A stretch of 64,000 nucleotides of DNA from Peronospora farinosa. Lineage: Eukaryota; Oomycota; Peronosporomycetes; Peronosporales; Peronosporaceae. The DNA lies in assembly GCA_947646735.1 (NCBI GenBank), contig CANTFK010000978.1:186001-250000 (forward strand). The letters are read 5' to 3'. The position numbers were made by a program, and so were the translations under genes. Below are positions 43,286 to 55,072 of the stretch, one piece after another. The notes under the pieces were generated by a model. That model saw only the letters and a program-made list of their open reading frames with translations, had not been told where the DNA came from and did no database searches. How positions within the stretch are numbered: position 1 is the first letter of the stretch; each line of letters begins with the position of its first letter.

Positions 43286-43923
43286 TGTAACGGGGTTACA
43301 CGACGGTTGTAGCGTCTTTCCGAGAGTTTACGGTTAAACTCCCTTTTGTATTGCATATAATGCATTATTATACTTCTCTTTAGAGAGGTATTAAGTATGA
43401 GCGTTAAGATACGGTATTCGGTAATACCGTATCTTATCGATTGAGATTCGATAAATCGATAACGCTGTACTAAGTACATCATACACAGATGTTTAGACGA
43501 TACGTCGTCCAATAGCAAAGTCTGCATATAATAATTACTATTATAGTAATTAACCTAGTGTAGTGTACTTAGAGTAGGACTATTCATAAAATCTTAAAGC
43601 ATAAATAAAATCAGTTCTCCTTTTGAGTTTAAGATCGCAAGTCGTTCTGACTTGTTCTCTTGTGCACTTCGTGCGTTGGTTCTCTGAACCTTAAAGCTTC
43701 TAGCTTGTTCTTGCACTCTGTGCGTTGGTTCTCTGAACCTTAAGCTTATTGCTTGCTGACTAAAAGTCTCTCCTACTTCCTTAGAACAGGGTGACTTTAA
43801 GTCGTTTAACTAGTTTCTTAGAGCTAAGTGGCTTTTAGCCTTAACTCTATTTAGTTCCCTAGAACTAAGAGGCTTCCAGCCGAAAGTCTTCCTCTGACTA
43901 AAGAGCTGTGCAGCTCAGCTACA
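43286..43923 (+). repeat. 3' LTR, element 3 unit 1
   Basis: 638 bp, TGTAACGGGG...CTCAGCTACA. It differs from the 5' LTR by one base near the start and two near the end. Confidence 0.95.
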
Positions 43924-44534
43924 GCGTGGCTCGTCAGCGTGGCTCGTCAGCGTGGCTCGTCAGCGTGGCTCGTCAGCGTGGCTCGTCAGCGTGGCTCGTC
44001 AGCGTGGCTCGTCAGCGTGGCTCGTCAGCGTGGCTCGTCAGCGTGGCTCGTCAGCGTGGCTCGTCAGCGTGGCTCGTCAGCGTGGCTCGTCAGCGTGGCT
44101 CGTCAGCGTGGCTCGTCAGCGTGGCTCGTCAGCGTGGCTCGTCAGCGTGGCTCGTCAGCGTGGCTCGTCAGCGTGGCTCGTCAGCGTGGCTCGTCAGCGT
44201 GGCTCGTCAGCGTGGCTCGTCAGCGTGGCTCGTCAGCGTGGCTCGTCAGCGTGGCTCGTCAGCGTGGCTCGTCAGCGTGGCTCGTCAGCGTGGCTCGTCA
44301 GCGTGGCTCGTCAGCGTGGCTCGTCAGCGTGGCTCGTCAGCGTGGCTCGTCAGCGTGGCTCGTCAGCGTGGCTCGTCAGCGTGGCTCGTCAGCGTGGCTC
44401 GTCAGCGTGGCTCGTCAGCGTGGCTCGTCAGCGTGGCTCGTCAGCGTGGCTCGTCAGCGTGGCTCGTCAGCGTGGCTCGTCAGCGTGGCTCGTCAGCGTG
44501 GCTCGTCAGCGTGGCTCGTCAGCGTGGCTCGTCA
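43924..44534. repeat. 13-bp tandem array, 47 copies
   Basis: GCGTGGCTCGTCA repeated 47 times (611 bp) with no visible variant. The first five bases are also the right target duplication of element 3. All three plus-strand frames are open and encode the same cyclic 13-residue peptide (ARQRGSSAWLVSV), because 13 is not a multiple of three. Unit 2 has only two copies at 56683-56708. Confidence 0.95.
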
Positions 44535-45168
44535 GCGCGAGTGCCCTCGTCTGTGAACACGCCGGCAGCCGTCGAAGAACCGTCCGCCCGCGAAAGAGGC
44601 GAGGCGACTGATGAAAAGAGATTCGCGGCCCTCGCCGCAGACTGACCGCCTGGCAAAGCTCGAGTCTTCGCAGCGCGTTTGGTACGAAGACAAGAGGATG
44701 CTTGGAGCTTCGAGAGCGGCATGTTGCGTCCAAGCTTGGAGCGAACATGCGTGGACGCCCCATGGCCATAGACGCGCTTGGGCCGCTGAAGGAGAAGCTA
44801 GAAGCACCTCGCGTGCGCGCTCGTTGCCCTGATAAAGGCGAGTCTAAGAACGCCTCGCTCGCGCCGCCGCGCGGACAGCCGTCAACTCAGTATTGCATGT
44901 CGGCACGAGCAATCGAGCCTATGGCCGCACCGCGTCAAGAAGCGCCGCCACCTGCGACGCAAACGGCGGCAGCGATAGGAAACTACGTAATGCACACCCC
45001 GAGTCAGCGAAAACTCAACAGTCGCACATTCGATGGGACGGAGCTTTACAAAGGGCTCGGGAGCGGGTTCTTTAATTTGGGGACGCACCTTCATGCGCGC
45101 CGTGAGCCTCGCTGAAGCGATGTGTGGATTCTCGTGGACGGAGGACGTGAAGGACCCCTGCATCATAA
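44535..45168 (+). pseudogene. 3' part of second retroelement gag, unit 1
   Basis: Frames read VPSSVNTPAAVEEPSARERG and DEKRFAALAAD, then KRMLELRERHVASKLGANMR-like text across a shift, and from 44702 an open frame ending RKLNSRTFDGTELYKGLGSG. After a shift near 45090 it continues AVSLAEAMCGFSWTEDVKD. The last part resembles a Gag lead-in of a different oomycete retroelement. It is cut off at about 45170 at an AT-rich sequence. Confidence 0.55.
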
Positions 45169-45608
45169 CATTACAATAATATTATAATATATGTGCTAGC
45201 AAACCCCTTCGACCATGCGTAGATATAATCGAGATGGCAAACTGACATGGCGCGGATTGTATAGGAGTAGTAAGAGACGCAAAATAGAGTGTTGAGCCTG
45301 GAGAACATTACGTTGTGCACGAGGCTGTTTCCAAACGGTTCCTATCTTGACGATATTGAAGGCGTGCCATTAACAAGTGACAAAGACAAAAAGTAGATTG
45401 CCTACCTGATTGTGTGTTTCTACAAAGCAGCATGTCAGCGTTCATGTACGCGTACCATACATGTACTGGTGGACAATTGGATTTCTAGCGATTAATAGTT
45501 TTTGTCTCTCAGGTTCAGCCAAATCAAAGCTGGTAAAGAGGATAATGTGGTATTTCAAGTTATGCTCAAACATAACTCCAGCCAGTTATACCGTTTTCTT
45601 TAATTGTG
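45169..45608. other. Unassigned stretch, unit 1
   Basis: No supported gene. Short plus-strand frames (LENITLCTRLFPNGSYLDDI, MWYFKLCSNITPASYTVFFN) hint at decayed coding sequence but no family is recognised. The same stretch lies at 57344-57782. Confidence 0.4.
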
Positions 45609-46640
45609 ATGGCGACTGAGAAACGGCGCAATATGGTGCTGCATTTTGAATTGAACCGCCCTGTCATCATGTCGGATGCTGCTGGTGGTTGTAGCACGTT
45701 CGGTTGCCGTGCCAAAGAACCTGTTCTCAGTACTGCGTTGCCCAATGGATGATAAAGAGGCTTTGGAGCTACGATTGAGCCTGGTATCAGCCTGCAAAAG
45801 AGTATGCTCCCGTTCTCGTGTCCGACAATCACTTTGAGACGTGATGCAAAAGCTCCATTTACTTGACGGAAAACAACATGAAGCTACCAAGCAATTGGCT
45901 GTAACGTATCCAAGTCTCGACTACAGGAAGCGTGGAGTCAAGGACGGTACTACTTGTTGCCATCATTTTGCAATTTCTATCTTACTTTACGTCCCTCGAA
46001 GTGACGTAAGAGGAGCTCAATGTGACGCTTGTGTTTCGTACTCTTGGTGACGATGTTGTAGAGGTTGTACAGGAATTGGATCTCCTTGTAGACGGTCACC
46101 ACCTGATCGGACTTCCAACAATGGCAGACCATTTCCGTCTCAAGCTACAACCAAGTGCTCGTTGTGTTGCTACGTTCTACCGTGATGGATCTGAAGCTGA
46201 CGACACGGCTTTAGCTTTGGGCACACTCATCAAGGTACCATTCTCCACCAAGCTCGCGAAGGAAGGGGCCTACTCACCCAACAACTGAGAGTGATTTCCG
46301 AATACTAGTCTATCCAGGAGACGCCTGAAGGTATGCTTGAAGGTGCTAGTATACTGGCACTTCGTGACTACTAGGAGTGGTGGAGCGCCCACGCCGAAAA
46401 TGGCCAGTATGGAAAATTGCTGCTTATTGATGAAGACAAGGCAGTGATGAACGGCGATGTCGCTGTCGTTTTGACTATCACGTCGAGGCAAAGCACTCTC
46501 ACATTGTGGACATGCGTGACGTGCGTTCAGGAGCTTCTGTGGGCTTTGAAAAGAGTTGTGGGAAGTATTTATAGTGGATAGAGCTTTTGCAACCATCACG
46601 GAGTTAAAATTAATTCATTCGCTGTTCAAGATGTACACGG
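45609..46640 (+). pseudogene. HAD-like conserved protein, spanning units 1/2
   Basis: ATG at 45609 opens MATEKRRNMVLHFELNRPVI, MSDAAGG, which resembles the start of HAD-type hydrolase-like proteins conserved in oomycetes (a hydrophobic strand followed by a short D/N motif; here the usual first Asp is not evident). Later pieces: KLHLLDGKQHEATKQLAVTY, TLVFRTLGDDVVEVVQELDL, FYRDGSEADDTALALGT, EWWSAHAENGQYGKLLLIDE and DMRDVRSGASVGFEKSCG. Stops at 45748, 46008 and 46286 and several shifts break it. It reads across the unit border, showing that the border at 45997/45998 is not itself a break. Confidence 0.45.
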
Positions 46641-46649
46641 TGTAGCTTT

Positions 46650-48440
46650 GCTATGTCGACAGTGACTTGGGGCAGGAGAAACTTGACAGAGGTTTGTGTC
46701 TCAGACCTAGCTGATGATTTGCTTATTGTATTTTGCTTATCGCTTGCGCCAACCTTTTTCTTCGAGACCTCGTTTTCGGTGCCGTTTTTTCCTCTTCGAA
46801 GTCAGTCGTTCTTCCTCCTGCTCAACGTTTCTCGTCTTTTTATTCTCCTCATCATCATCTTCTTTTCCGCGACTGAGAAAGAGCCTCACTATCGCTATGC
46901 TCTTCTTCGTTGCCATTACCCGTACTATCGGTGGCCGCCGCTGCTGCAGCAGCAGCACCTCGTCGTTTTTTGTTGACGTGAGCTGATACGTGTTGCTGGC
47001 AATAAGGGTCGACACCTGCGTGCCGGGGTATGTTTTGCTGGAGATTTGGTCGTTTTACTTTCTTCACGTAAATTCGAGTCTACTTCAGAAGCAGAGGCGT
47101 CAAGACTTTCCAAGCCACTCACTTCCTTGCTCGCAGACGCAGCAGATACAGATGCGACGCGCATGCATTTTCGAGAGTTGCGCGAAGAAAGAGAGGGAGC
47201 TGCAGAACCCGTACTATCACTGGCAATACCCGTGCGTTTTCGGATTCGCTTTGACGCGCGTTGGTGTAAAACGATTCAGGGTCAAGAAATTCTTCGTTGG
47301 CTGTCTTACTTCTCGACGCGTGAGATTTAAAGCAGTGGCCTTCATTGCTTGATCATCGTTCTCGTCTGCGAAACTCTTTTCTACCATGTCGTTATTGCTT
47401 TCTCATTGCAAACAGCTTCGTTCTCTTCTTTACGAGCCGCAGCCTCCATTTCCGCTTCAGCGTCTTCGCAAAGTGCAGCAATTCCACACCCTTTCGTCTC
47501 GCTTCAGGCTACTCGCGATACTCTCCATCCGTCACCACATGCTGACAAAAAAGATAAATCGGTTCTGCAAACTGCATCCACTCAAAAATCACACCTTCTG
47601 CAACTCGATCCTTTATCTTTGTCAAGTTCACATGCTTCTCATCTTTTTCAGCCTACTTCTCTCCTTTTGTCAGTGTAAACATGGCTGGATCCATATCTTT
47701 GCTCTTTGCCACCAACAGAATCTTTGACAATAGATCCAGCGACATACTCATTCGTAACGTCTTTAAAACTCGCCATCGCAGTCTCCACCTCGTCCGTCTT
47801 CGCTTCGTTCTTCTTCACCCTATTTTTCTCCACCTCATTCTTCTCCACACTCTCTTCTTTCTCGACAACAATCTGCACAATCTCTTTCTCCTTAATCTCT
47901 ATCTTTTTCTCTTTAACCTCCATTTTATTCTCTTCAATCTCTGTACGCTCTTCCAACTCTCCATTCTTCTTCTCTTCATTCTTCTTTTCATCTTCCATCA
48001 TAGGATCCTTCTTCGCTTATATTGTCACCTTTACATCAGTAGCAGTACCATCTGTTCTAGGAGATGACGTCAGTGTGTCATCACTTGCTGACGATGACAC
48101 ATCACAATTGTCGAAATCTTCAAATCTTCTTCGAGGTCTCTTCCTCGGTCGTTTTCTCTCTTCTTTCACTCGTTCAATTGATGGATATATAACGTCTTGA
48201 CATCTTAATCTTCTTCTTTCAAACTTTCTTTTTCTTCTTCTTGTTCTTCTTCTCGTCGTTTTGACGCTTTAAATTGATCCACAAGTGCCGCTAAATTCGA
48301 TGCAATGGACGGGCCCAAACAGCAAAAAAAAGACCAAATGAAGCCTTTAAAAGAGGTGGTGTCCCCTGCAGTAACAGCTACTGCAAATTCTTTTGGAAGT
48401 TGAGGTTGAAGATTGCGACTTGCGATTAGTGTGAGCCGTC
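46650..48440 (-). pseudogene. Decayed Lys/Glu-rich gene, unit 2
   Basis: Copy of the minus-strand gene at 33991-35780, with the same order of broken pieces (coiled-coil-like frame at 47648-48001). One small deletion in the acidic stretch near 46850 sets units 2 and 3 apart from unit 1. Confidence 0.35.
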
Positions 48441-48621
48441 ATCTGATCATGGACGGTCAATGCAAGTGGGTAGTAGACAAGTTGACTATCGACCATCTAT
48501 ATCGAGATGGTTGGATCACAGAATGTTTGGAGAAAGGAGACAGGTAGACAAAAAGACAAAGCAATCAATATACAGAATCTTATCGCCTTCCTACTGCAAC
48601 AAGCTTACTTGTTAACAGGTT

Positions 48622-48697
48622 ATGAGCCCAATGGCTAAAGAAACTGAAGCGACTGCCAAGACATCAGAAGGTGTCGCACGATCTGCGCCAGGGCGTG
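48622..48697 (+). pseudogene. 5' end of second retroelement gag, unit 2
   Basis: ATG at 48622; same text as at 35963 with few changes; ends at the GCGTG target duplication before element 3. Confidence 0.5.
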
Positions 48698-49335
48698 TGT
48701 AACGGGGTTACACGACGGTTGTAGCGTCTTTCCGAGAGTTTACGGTTAAACTCCCTTTTGTATTGCATATAATGCATTATTATACTTCTCTTTAGAGAGG
48801 TATTAAGTATGAGCGTTAAGATACGGTATTCGGTAATACCGTATCTTATCGATTGAGATTCGATAAATCGATAACGCTGTACTAAGTACATCATACACAG
48901 ATGTTTAGACGATACGTCGTCCAATAGCAAAGTCTGCATATAATAATTACTATTATAGTAATTAACCTAGTGTAGTGTACTTAGAGTAGGACTATTCATA
49001 AAATCTTAAAGCATAAATAAAATCAGTTCTCCTTTTGAGTTTAAGATCGCAAGTCGTTCTGACTTGTTCTCTTGTGCACTTCGTGCGTTGGTTCTCTGAA
49101 CCTTAAAGCTTCTAGCTTGTTCTTGCACTCTGTGCGTTGGTTCTCTGAACCTTAAGCTTATTGCTTGCTGACTAAAAGTCTCTCCTACTTCCTTAGAACA
49201 GGGTGACTTTAAGTCGTTTAACTAGTTTCTTAGAGCTAAGTGGCTTTTAGCCTTAACTCTATTTAGTTCCCTAGAACTAAGAGGCTTCCAGCCGAAAGTC
49301 TTCCTCTGACTAAAGAGCTGTGCAGCTGCGCTACA
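48698..49335 (+). repeat. 5' LTR, element 3 unit 2
   Basis: 638 bp, TGTAACGGGG...CTGCGCTACA, followed by the same primer-binding site as in unit 1. Confidence 0.95.
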
Positions 49336-49394
49336 CTTGGTAGCACTTGTAGTCAATCCTACATATGAATCTTAAAGACTGACCCTCTGTGAGG

Positions 49395-50395
49395 ATGGAG
49401 AATCAAAATCACCTTTCCGAGGCACAACGACTCGCCTTAGATAATATATCGGCGTTCGTCGGGCCCGATCAAATCGAGGCCCTTTTGGCCCAAGGCCCGA
49501 GGTTATAAATGCTCGTCTTGAGGCCTTTATGCGTTATGAAGCAACGCTCCTCGGTCAGGCCCATGACCAGGCAGCGTCAGCTGCGCCTACACAGTACATT
49601 CCAGTACCTGTGCCCGATGCAGAGCCAAAGGCTCGCCCACTTGTTTTAAATGTAAAGACCTTCGAGGGGGAGGAGGGAGAGAATATTCTCCTCTGGATCC
49701 GAGAAGTTGAAATGGCAATGGTTGCCGCCATGCTTGTATCAGATAAGCAACGAGTTGGCTTGGCCATTTCGAAGCTCGGTGGAAGAGCTAGAGAGTGGGC
49801 TCTAACGAGCGATGTCTCTGTGATTGCTGCATTCCCCACCTGGGAAATGCTTAAAAAGCAATAAACTTGTGTGTTTGCACCGCCTAATCAGGCTTATCGT
49901 GTGCGCTCACGTTTCCTAGCTACCCGACAGGGTAAGAAAGAATTGTCGGACAATGTCCAAGAGTTGAGAACTCTCATTGCTGCTATGCAGCAGGACCCAC
50001 TGGCAGAGGAAGTCCGAGTAACCATTTTTATGGAAGGACTTCGCACTGGGGTCGCCAGGACGGAAGTTTTCCGTGTCCAGCCTTCGACGTTCGAGAAGGC
50101 AGTAAGCATAGCGTTTAACGCTGAAATTAATTTTAAATCTGCTCGATATGGTCTGCCCTGGTATCAATTAAATACCTCTAACAGGGCGGAACCCATGGAC
50201 CTCAGTCAAGCTGAAGAAGCTGAGCTTCAAGCTGCTGAGCAGCAAGGTAACATCCGTAGATGTTACATGTGCGGAAGCACTAGGCATCTCCGCCCTAGCT
50301 GTCCGTTGCGAAAGCAACGTTCAAATCGGCAGAGCCGAAACCCTGCTCCTAGCCAAAAGGCGAGCACGGCAGGGGAAAACGTCAACTCCCAGTAG
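49395..50395 (+). pseudogene. Gag polyprotein, element 3 unit 2 (broken)
   Basis: Same structure as in unit 1, including the one-base deletion near 49499 and the in-frame TAA (49862-49864). The zinc knuckle is complete and reads CYMCGSTRHLRPSC. Confidence 0.85.
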
Positions 50396-50481
50396 GCACG
50401 GGGCGCCCTACTGGAAAAGAACTAAATTCTGTTAGATCTTTAGGAGGTAAAGGTAAACAGGGCTTAGCCCCAGGTGGTTCT

Positions 50482-51633
50482 GTGGATGCTCCCATAGAAC
50501 AAGATTACAAGCCAGGCTTGTTGGTTGTGTCGGCAACTGTTAAGGGTTTTGAGAAACCATGGTCAATTTTAATTGACTCAGAGGCGTCAGGTAATTATGT
50601 CCGACGTTGTTCCCTTGAAGGGAGTCAGCTGTATGCTGAGGCGCTAGAAGCGCAAGAGGGTCACAGTATAATTGTGCGTCTCGCAACAGGTGTACGTGTC
50701 ACCGTTCCTAAAGTTCCGTTGAACTTAGGTGTGAAGTTCTTAGACTTCAATAGCGTTGAACGCTGTCTTGTCCTAGATTTGGACTCGAGATATGATCTCA
50801 TTCTCGGTATGTCCTGGCTGGAACGCCATGAGCGGTGGATCGATTGGAGATCCAAAACTTTAGGCGCAACGCGCAATGTTCCTAGCGAAGCTTTGGAGAG
50901 TCATGAACCCACCTTCGCTAGAAAACAAAAGTGCTATTGGCGCGAACCATTAGCTGATTCAGTTAGTGTGCTGGACATTGGATTGTCTGAGTTGATAAAC
51001 TCCGATGTCAACAATAATAGTGTCGAGCAGAGCTCAATGACACTTAGTGGAACGGCACGTACTCCGTTGAGTGATACTCAAATTAATATTGAGACACTAG
51101 ATGTCGGTAATGACATCGGCTCTCGTATAGAGCAAGTGAAGGTCGATGACCTTGTTAGTGATATTGGTTGTAAATGCGATTCACTGGATGTCGGTAATGA
51201 CATCGGCTCTCGTATAGAGCAAGTGAAGGTCTATGACCTTGTTAGTGATATTGGCTGTAAATGCGATTCACTGGATGTCGGTAATGACATCGGCTCTCGT
51301 ATAGAGCAAGTGAAGGTTGATGACCTTGTTAGTGAGGTCACTGGTACTAGTGACTCACTGGATGTCGGTAATGACATCGGCTCTCGTATAGAGCAAGTGA
51401 AGGTCGATGACCTTGTTAGTGAGGTCACTGATACTAGTGACCCACTGGATGTCGATATTGACATCGGCCCTCGCATAGGGCAGGTGAATGTCAAGGGATC
51501 GGTTGACCTTGGGGATGATGATATCCCAAGTACTTTGAAGAGTACGGTCTCGTCAATGAGACGGCAGCGTCGCCAGATGGCGGCTGCGAGACGCAAAGCG
51601 TCTGTTTTATCGCATAGTAATGTCAGTGACTAG
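50482..51633 (+). pseudogene. Protease and repeat linker, element 3 unit 2
   Basis: One open frame of 383 codons. The active site is DSEAS, as in unit 1, so it is probably inactive. The protease ends LILGMSWLERHERWIDW. The linker has four full and one degenerate 87-bp repeat (51097-51520), then a basic stretch (SMRRQRRQMAAARRKASVLS). It ends at the TAG that separates it in frame from RT. Confidence 0.88.
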
Positions 51634-52854
51634 TTGTACACCCTGGTCAACGGAGTGACAGGTGATGTAGATGGTGAGGTTGAACTTGAGGCCCTCCCAT
51701 CACTAAATGTTTTTTTAGAGCTAGACGAAATGTCTGTGGATGAATTTCATCAGGCCTTGAAGGCAGGTGCTCTATCCGATATGGTGGTCATTCGACCTAA
51801 CCTCGAGCTGAACTCATCCTCGCTTGTCGATGAGACAGTCCTTGAAGATACAAAAGCGGCACTAAGTGCACGTAGTGGGACATCTATTCTGAAGGACCCT
51901 TCAGATCCCTACTATCCTTTAGTAAAGGAATTCCAGGACGTGGTGTGTCACGATCCACCGTCGGTTCTACCACCTGATAGGGGTGTACGTCATGAAATTG
52001 ACTTGGTTCCCGGAACCAAATACTGCGTAACACGGCAGTGGCCTTTACCAAAAGAACAGTGTGACGTCATTGACGAGTTCTTTCGTGCAAAGCACGCGGC
52101 GGGCATGGTGCGCGAGAGTAAATCTCCGCACTCGACACCCACTTTCTGTGTTAAGAAACCGAATGGTAAATGGCGTATCGTTCATGCTTATAATAAGCTC
52201 AATGCAGCCACTATACGTGCACAGACGCCAATACCTAGAAAGGATGTTCTTCAGAACAATATGGTCGGTTGTACCATGTACAGTGCGCTCGACTTAGTCG
52301 ATGGTTATTATCAATTGCTCATGCGAGCTAGTGATATTCCGCTTACTGCTGTTAGTACTCCGAGCGGTATGCTCTGGGAGTGGTTAGTGATGACCCAAGG
52401 GCTATCTAATGCTCCGGCTACGTTTAACCGTTTGGTGACGCACTTGTTTCGACCCCATCGAAGTTATGCACAGACGTACTTCGATGACATTTTTGTCCAT
52501 AGTCGAGCTGAACATGGGCGGTCAGATATTGAGAACCATATTGTTCATTTACGAGCTGTGCTCGAGTTATATGCTAATGCATCTAAGTGCATCTTCGGGA
52601 CCGAAGAGATTCCCTTTCTAGGGTGCTTCATTGGGAAACGGGGCCTACGAGCGGATCCCGCCAAGATCAAAGCCATAGTCGATGGGGCTGTTCCACAGTC
52701 TCAGAAGGACTTGCGTAAATGGCTTGGCCTTGCCAATTACTTACACAAGTACAGCGAGAATTACGCTGATATGGCTCGGCCGTTATCCAATCTCCTTAAA
52801 AGGATGTGGAATGGTGTTGGCACGCCGAACACGAGGATGCTATTCAAGCGGTGA
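51634..52854 (+). pseudogene. Reverse transcriptase, element 3 unit 2
   Basis: Continuous with the protease frame after TAG. Motif A is intact ([12 protein letters not shown]), as is YFDD. The frame ends at the same one-base deletion before RNase H as in unit 1. Confidence 0.88.
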
Positions 52855-53378
52855 AGGATAGCCTTTTTCATGATCCTATTTTGGCTTTGCCAGACCCTGA
52901 TCGACCGTTTAGCGTCGTCTGTGACGCGTCGGATTTTGCCATTGGCAGTGCTCTGTTACAAACAGATGATGAAGGCCGTGAGCGCGTAATCGCTTTTGAA
53001 TCTCGCCAGCTGAAAGCTGCAGAAAAGAACTATTCAGTTCATGACAAAGAGCTACTTGCGATGAAGTATGCTCTTGTCAAATTCAGAGTTCATCTGCTGG
53101 GCTCAAAGCCTTTTGTGATCTATACCGATCATGCGTCGTTACGCACTGCGACTCAGTCGCCGCATCTCTCGCAGAGAATGGCCAGATGGCTGTCATTCTT
53201 TGCCGAATATAATTTCGAGGTGAAGTATGAGCCTGGCAAGGAAAATGCTTTGGCTGATGCGTTGTCACGCAGACCTGACTATGAGCTTGCTCATGTTACG
53301 AAGTTGTCGTCTTCGATCTTTGATCTAATTCGTACAGCTTACGTTGAAGACTATCATTGTGTAGGCTTTTGGCAGTGA
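52806..53378 (+). pseudogene. RNase H, element 3 unit 2
   Basis: Same open frame and TGA end as the copy at 40048-40620; all RNase H motifs are readable. Confidence 0.85.
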
Positions 53379-53397
53379 CGAGTTAAATAATCGGACA

Positions 53398-54638
53398 TTA
53401 AATTGTCGGCACGATTACGTGCGAGCCTTCATCGATATTCTATCGATGAGGGGCTGTTGTACTATCGTAAAGATGTAGCGGATCCTCCGCGTATTGTGGT
53501 TCTTCATGACGAGGATCTGAGGTATCGTATTCTCTAAGAGGTACATGACACCGCCATCGGGGGTCATTTGGGTCGTGAAAAGACCTATGGGGCAGTATGC
53601 CAAAGTTATTGGTGACCCAAATTATATAAATGGGTGAACACATATGTGCGTACGTGTAAAACGTGTCAACGGGTGAAACCCTCGCCCCATTCGGCAGCGC
53701 CGCTGGCTAGTTTGCCTATTCCCACTGGGTGCTGGGAGTCCATTAGTATGGACTTTGTATTTGGCCTACCGAAAGATTCGCATGACAATACAGGTATTGT
53801 GGTCTATGTTGACCGCTTGAGCAAGATGGCTCACTTAGCGGCTGTGCCAGATTCGATCGATGGTGTGGGTACAGCGGAGCTGTTTATCGATCGTGTGTTT
53901 CGCCAACATGGCTTGCCAGTGGCAATTGTTTCTGATCGTGATCCTCGTTTCACGAGTAAATTTTGGAAGTCCGTCTTCCAGGTGCTGGGGACCCGTTTGG
54001 ACATGTCCACAGCAGATCATCCGCAGACTGATGGTCAAACCGAACGCGTGAATCGCGTTGTTGAAGATATCCTACGCAGCGTTTGTGCTGAAACACCTAA
54101 GCGATGGAGCGCTATGCTCCATGTAGTTGAGTTTGCACTCGATAATTTCGTGCACGCCTCTACCGGCTACACTCCATTCTATGTCAATGGTCTCACACAC
54201 CCACGCGTTCCGTTAACGCTACCACCGAGTGGTTCAGGGCTTGGTGGGGGAGAGGTTGCCGATCGGCTTGCTGATGTCAGCCCTAATACTGTTAAGAAAC
54301 AGGCAAATGCGTTTCTCGCAACGCCACTAAATGTCTTACGACATGTGCAAGATGCAATGGCTGATAGTCAAGATAAACAAAAGGAATATGCAAATGCGAA
54401 AGGCAGAGGTTGTATTAATGATTATGAGGTCGGAGATCAAGTATTATTGAATGCTAAAAATCTACCTACCAATGTAGTATCCGCTGTCTTTAAGACGAAG
54501 TTGCGTCCGCGCTTTATCGGACCCTTTACGGTCATTGCCAAGAAAGGCACAGCGTATACGCTTAATTTGCCGCGCAAATTGCGTACACATCCTGTGTTCT
54601 ACGTCGGCATGCTGAAACCATATCGGGATCCGTCCTAA
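53398..54638 (+). pseudogene. Integrase, element 3 unit 2
   Basis: The zinc-binding part carries the same two stops as in unit 1. The core from 53634 is open with the DDE residues (MDFVFGL, SDRDPRF, DGQTERVNRV) and the GPF/Y module. Confidence 0.9.
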
Positions 54639-54817
54639 ATAGACGCTAAGGCGCTTGCGCCGAGCCCATTGGCATTGTCGCGGGACGAAGCATCTGCGCC
54701 AACATGTCAAGCTGACCCTGCACTCGGATTCGACTCTCTTCCAGGGACTCGAGGCGATAATTAATCGAATGCACAGTCTCACGGAGAGACTGCACCTCTT
54801 GAGGTAGCTCGGCATGA

Positions 54818-55072
54818 GCTTGTGTCGGTATACCGTCCCCCTCCGGCTTTGCTTGATGGACAGGGGAACCTTCAGTTCCATGTTGAATGCTGTTGCAGAA
54901 ACGTCGCCGCCGTGGTCAAAACCAGTATCTGGTGAAGTGGCAGGGTTATCCCGAGTCGTGGAAATCATGGGAGCTTGAGACTACCCTTCGGCAGGACTGC
55001 CCATACGCCGTGGACGTTTTTGAGCGTCGTGCGCAGGGTTTGCCTGTTGGCGCTGACGCTTCTCACCAGTAA
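54818..55072 (+). pseudogene. Chromodomain, element 3 unit 2
   Basis: Same as in unit 1, with Lys for Asn in PESWKSWELE. Confidence 0.75.

Larger units (their letters stand above)
36039..43923 (+). mobile_element. Ty3/gypsy chromovirus, element 3 copy in unit 1
   Basis: 7,885 bp with 638-bp LTRs that differ at only three positions or so, a primer-binding site, gag, protease, RT, RNase H, integrase, chromodomain, an antisense frame and a polypurine tract. The five bases before it (GCGTG) are repeated right after it, as expected for a target duplication. All polyprotein genes carry stops or frameshifts. Confidence 0.95.
33323..45997. repeat. Tandem segmental duplication, unit 1
   Basis: 12,675 bp, repeated head-to-tail at 45998 and again at 58172. 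Similarity begins sharply at GAAGTGACGTAAGAGG. To the left of it lies the effector-like gene instead of the sequence that precedes units 2 and 3. Content: truncated HAD-like pseudogene, decayed minus-strand gene, element 3, 13-bp array of 47 copies, split gag, unassigned 440 bp, and the 5' half of the next HAD-like pseudogene. Confidence 0.92.

Noticed and set aside
43924..44534. CRISPR-like array
   Set aside because: Units are directly adjacent with no spacers, and the context is eukaryotic.
43908..44645. Three long open frames of 205-245 codons in the 13-bp array as genes
   Set aside because: They are the same cyclic peptide in three phases of a simple repeat; length of the frame follows from the repeat and is not evidence of coding.
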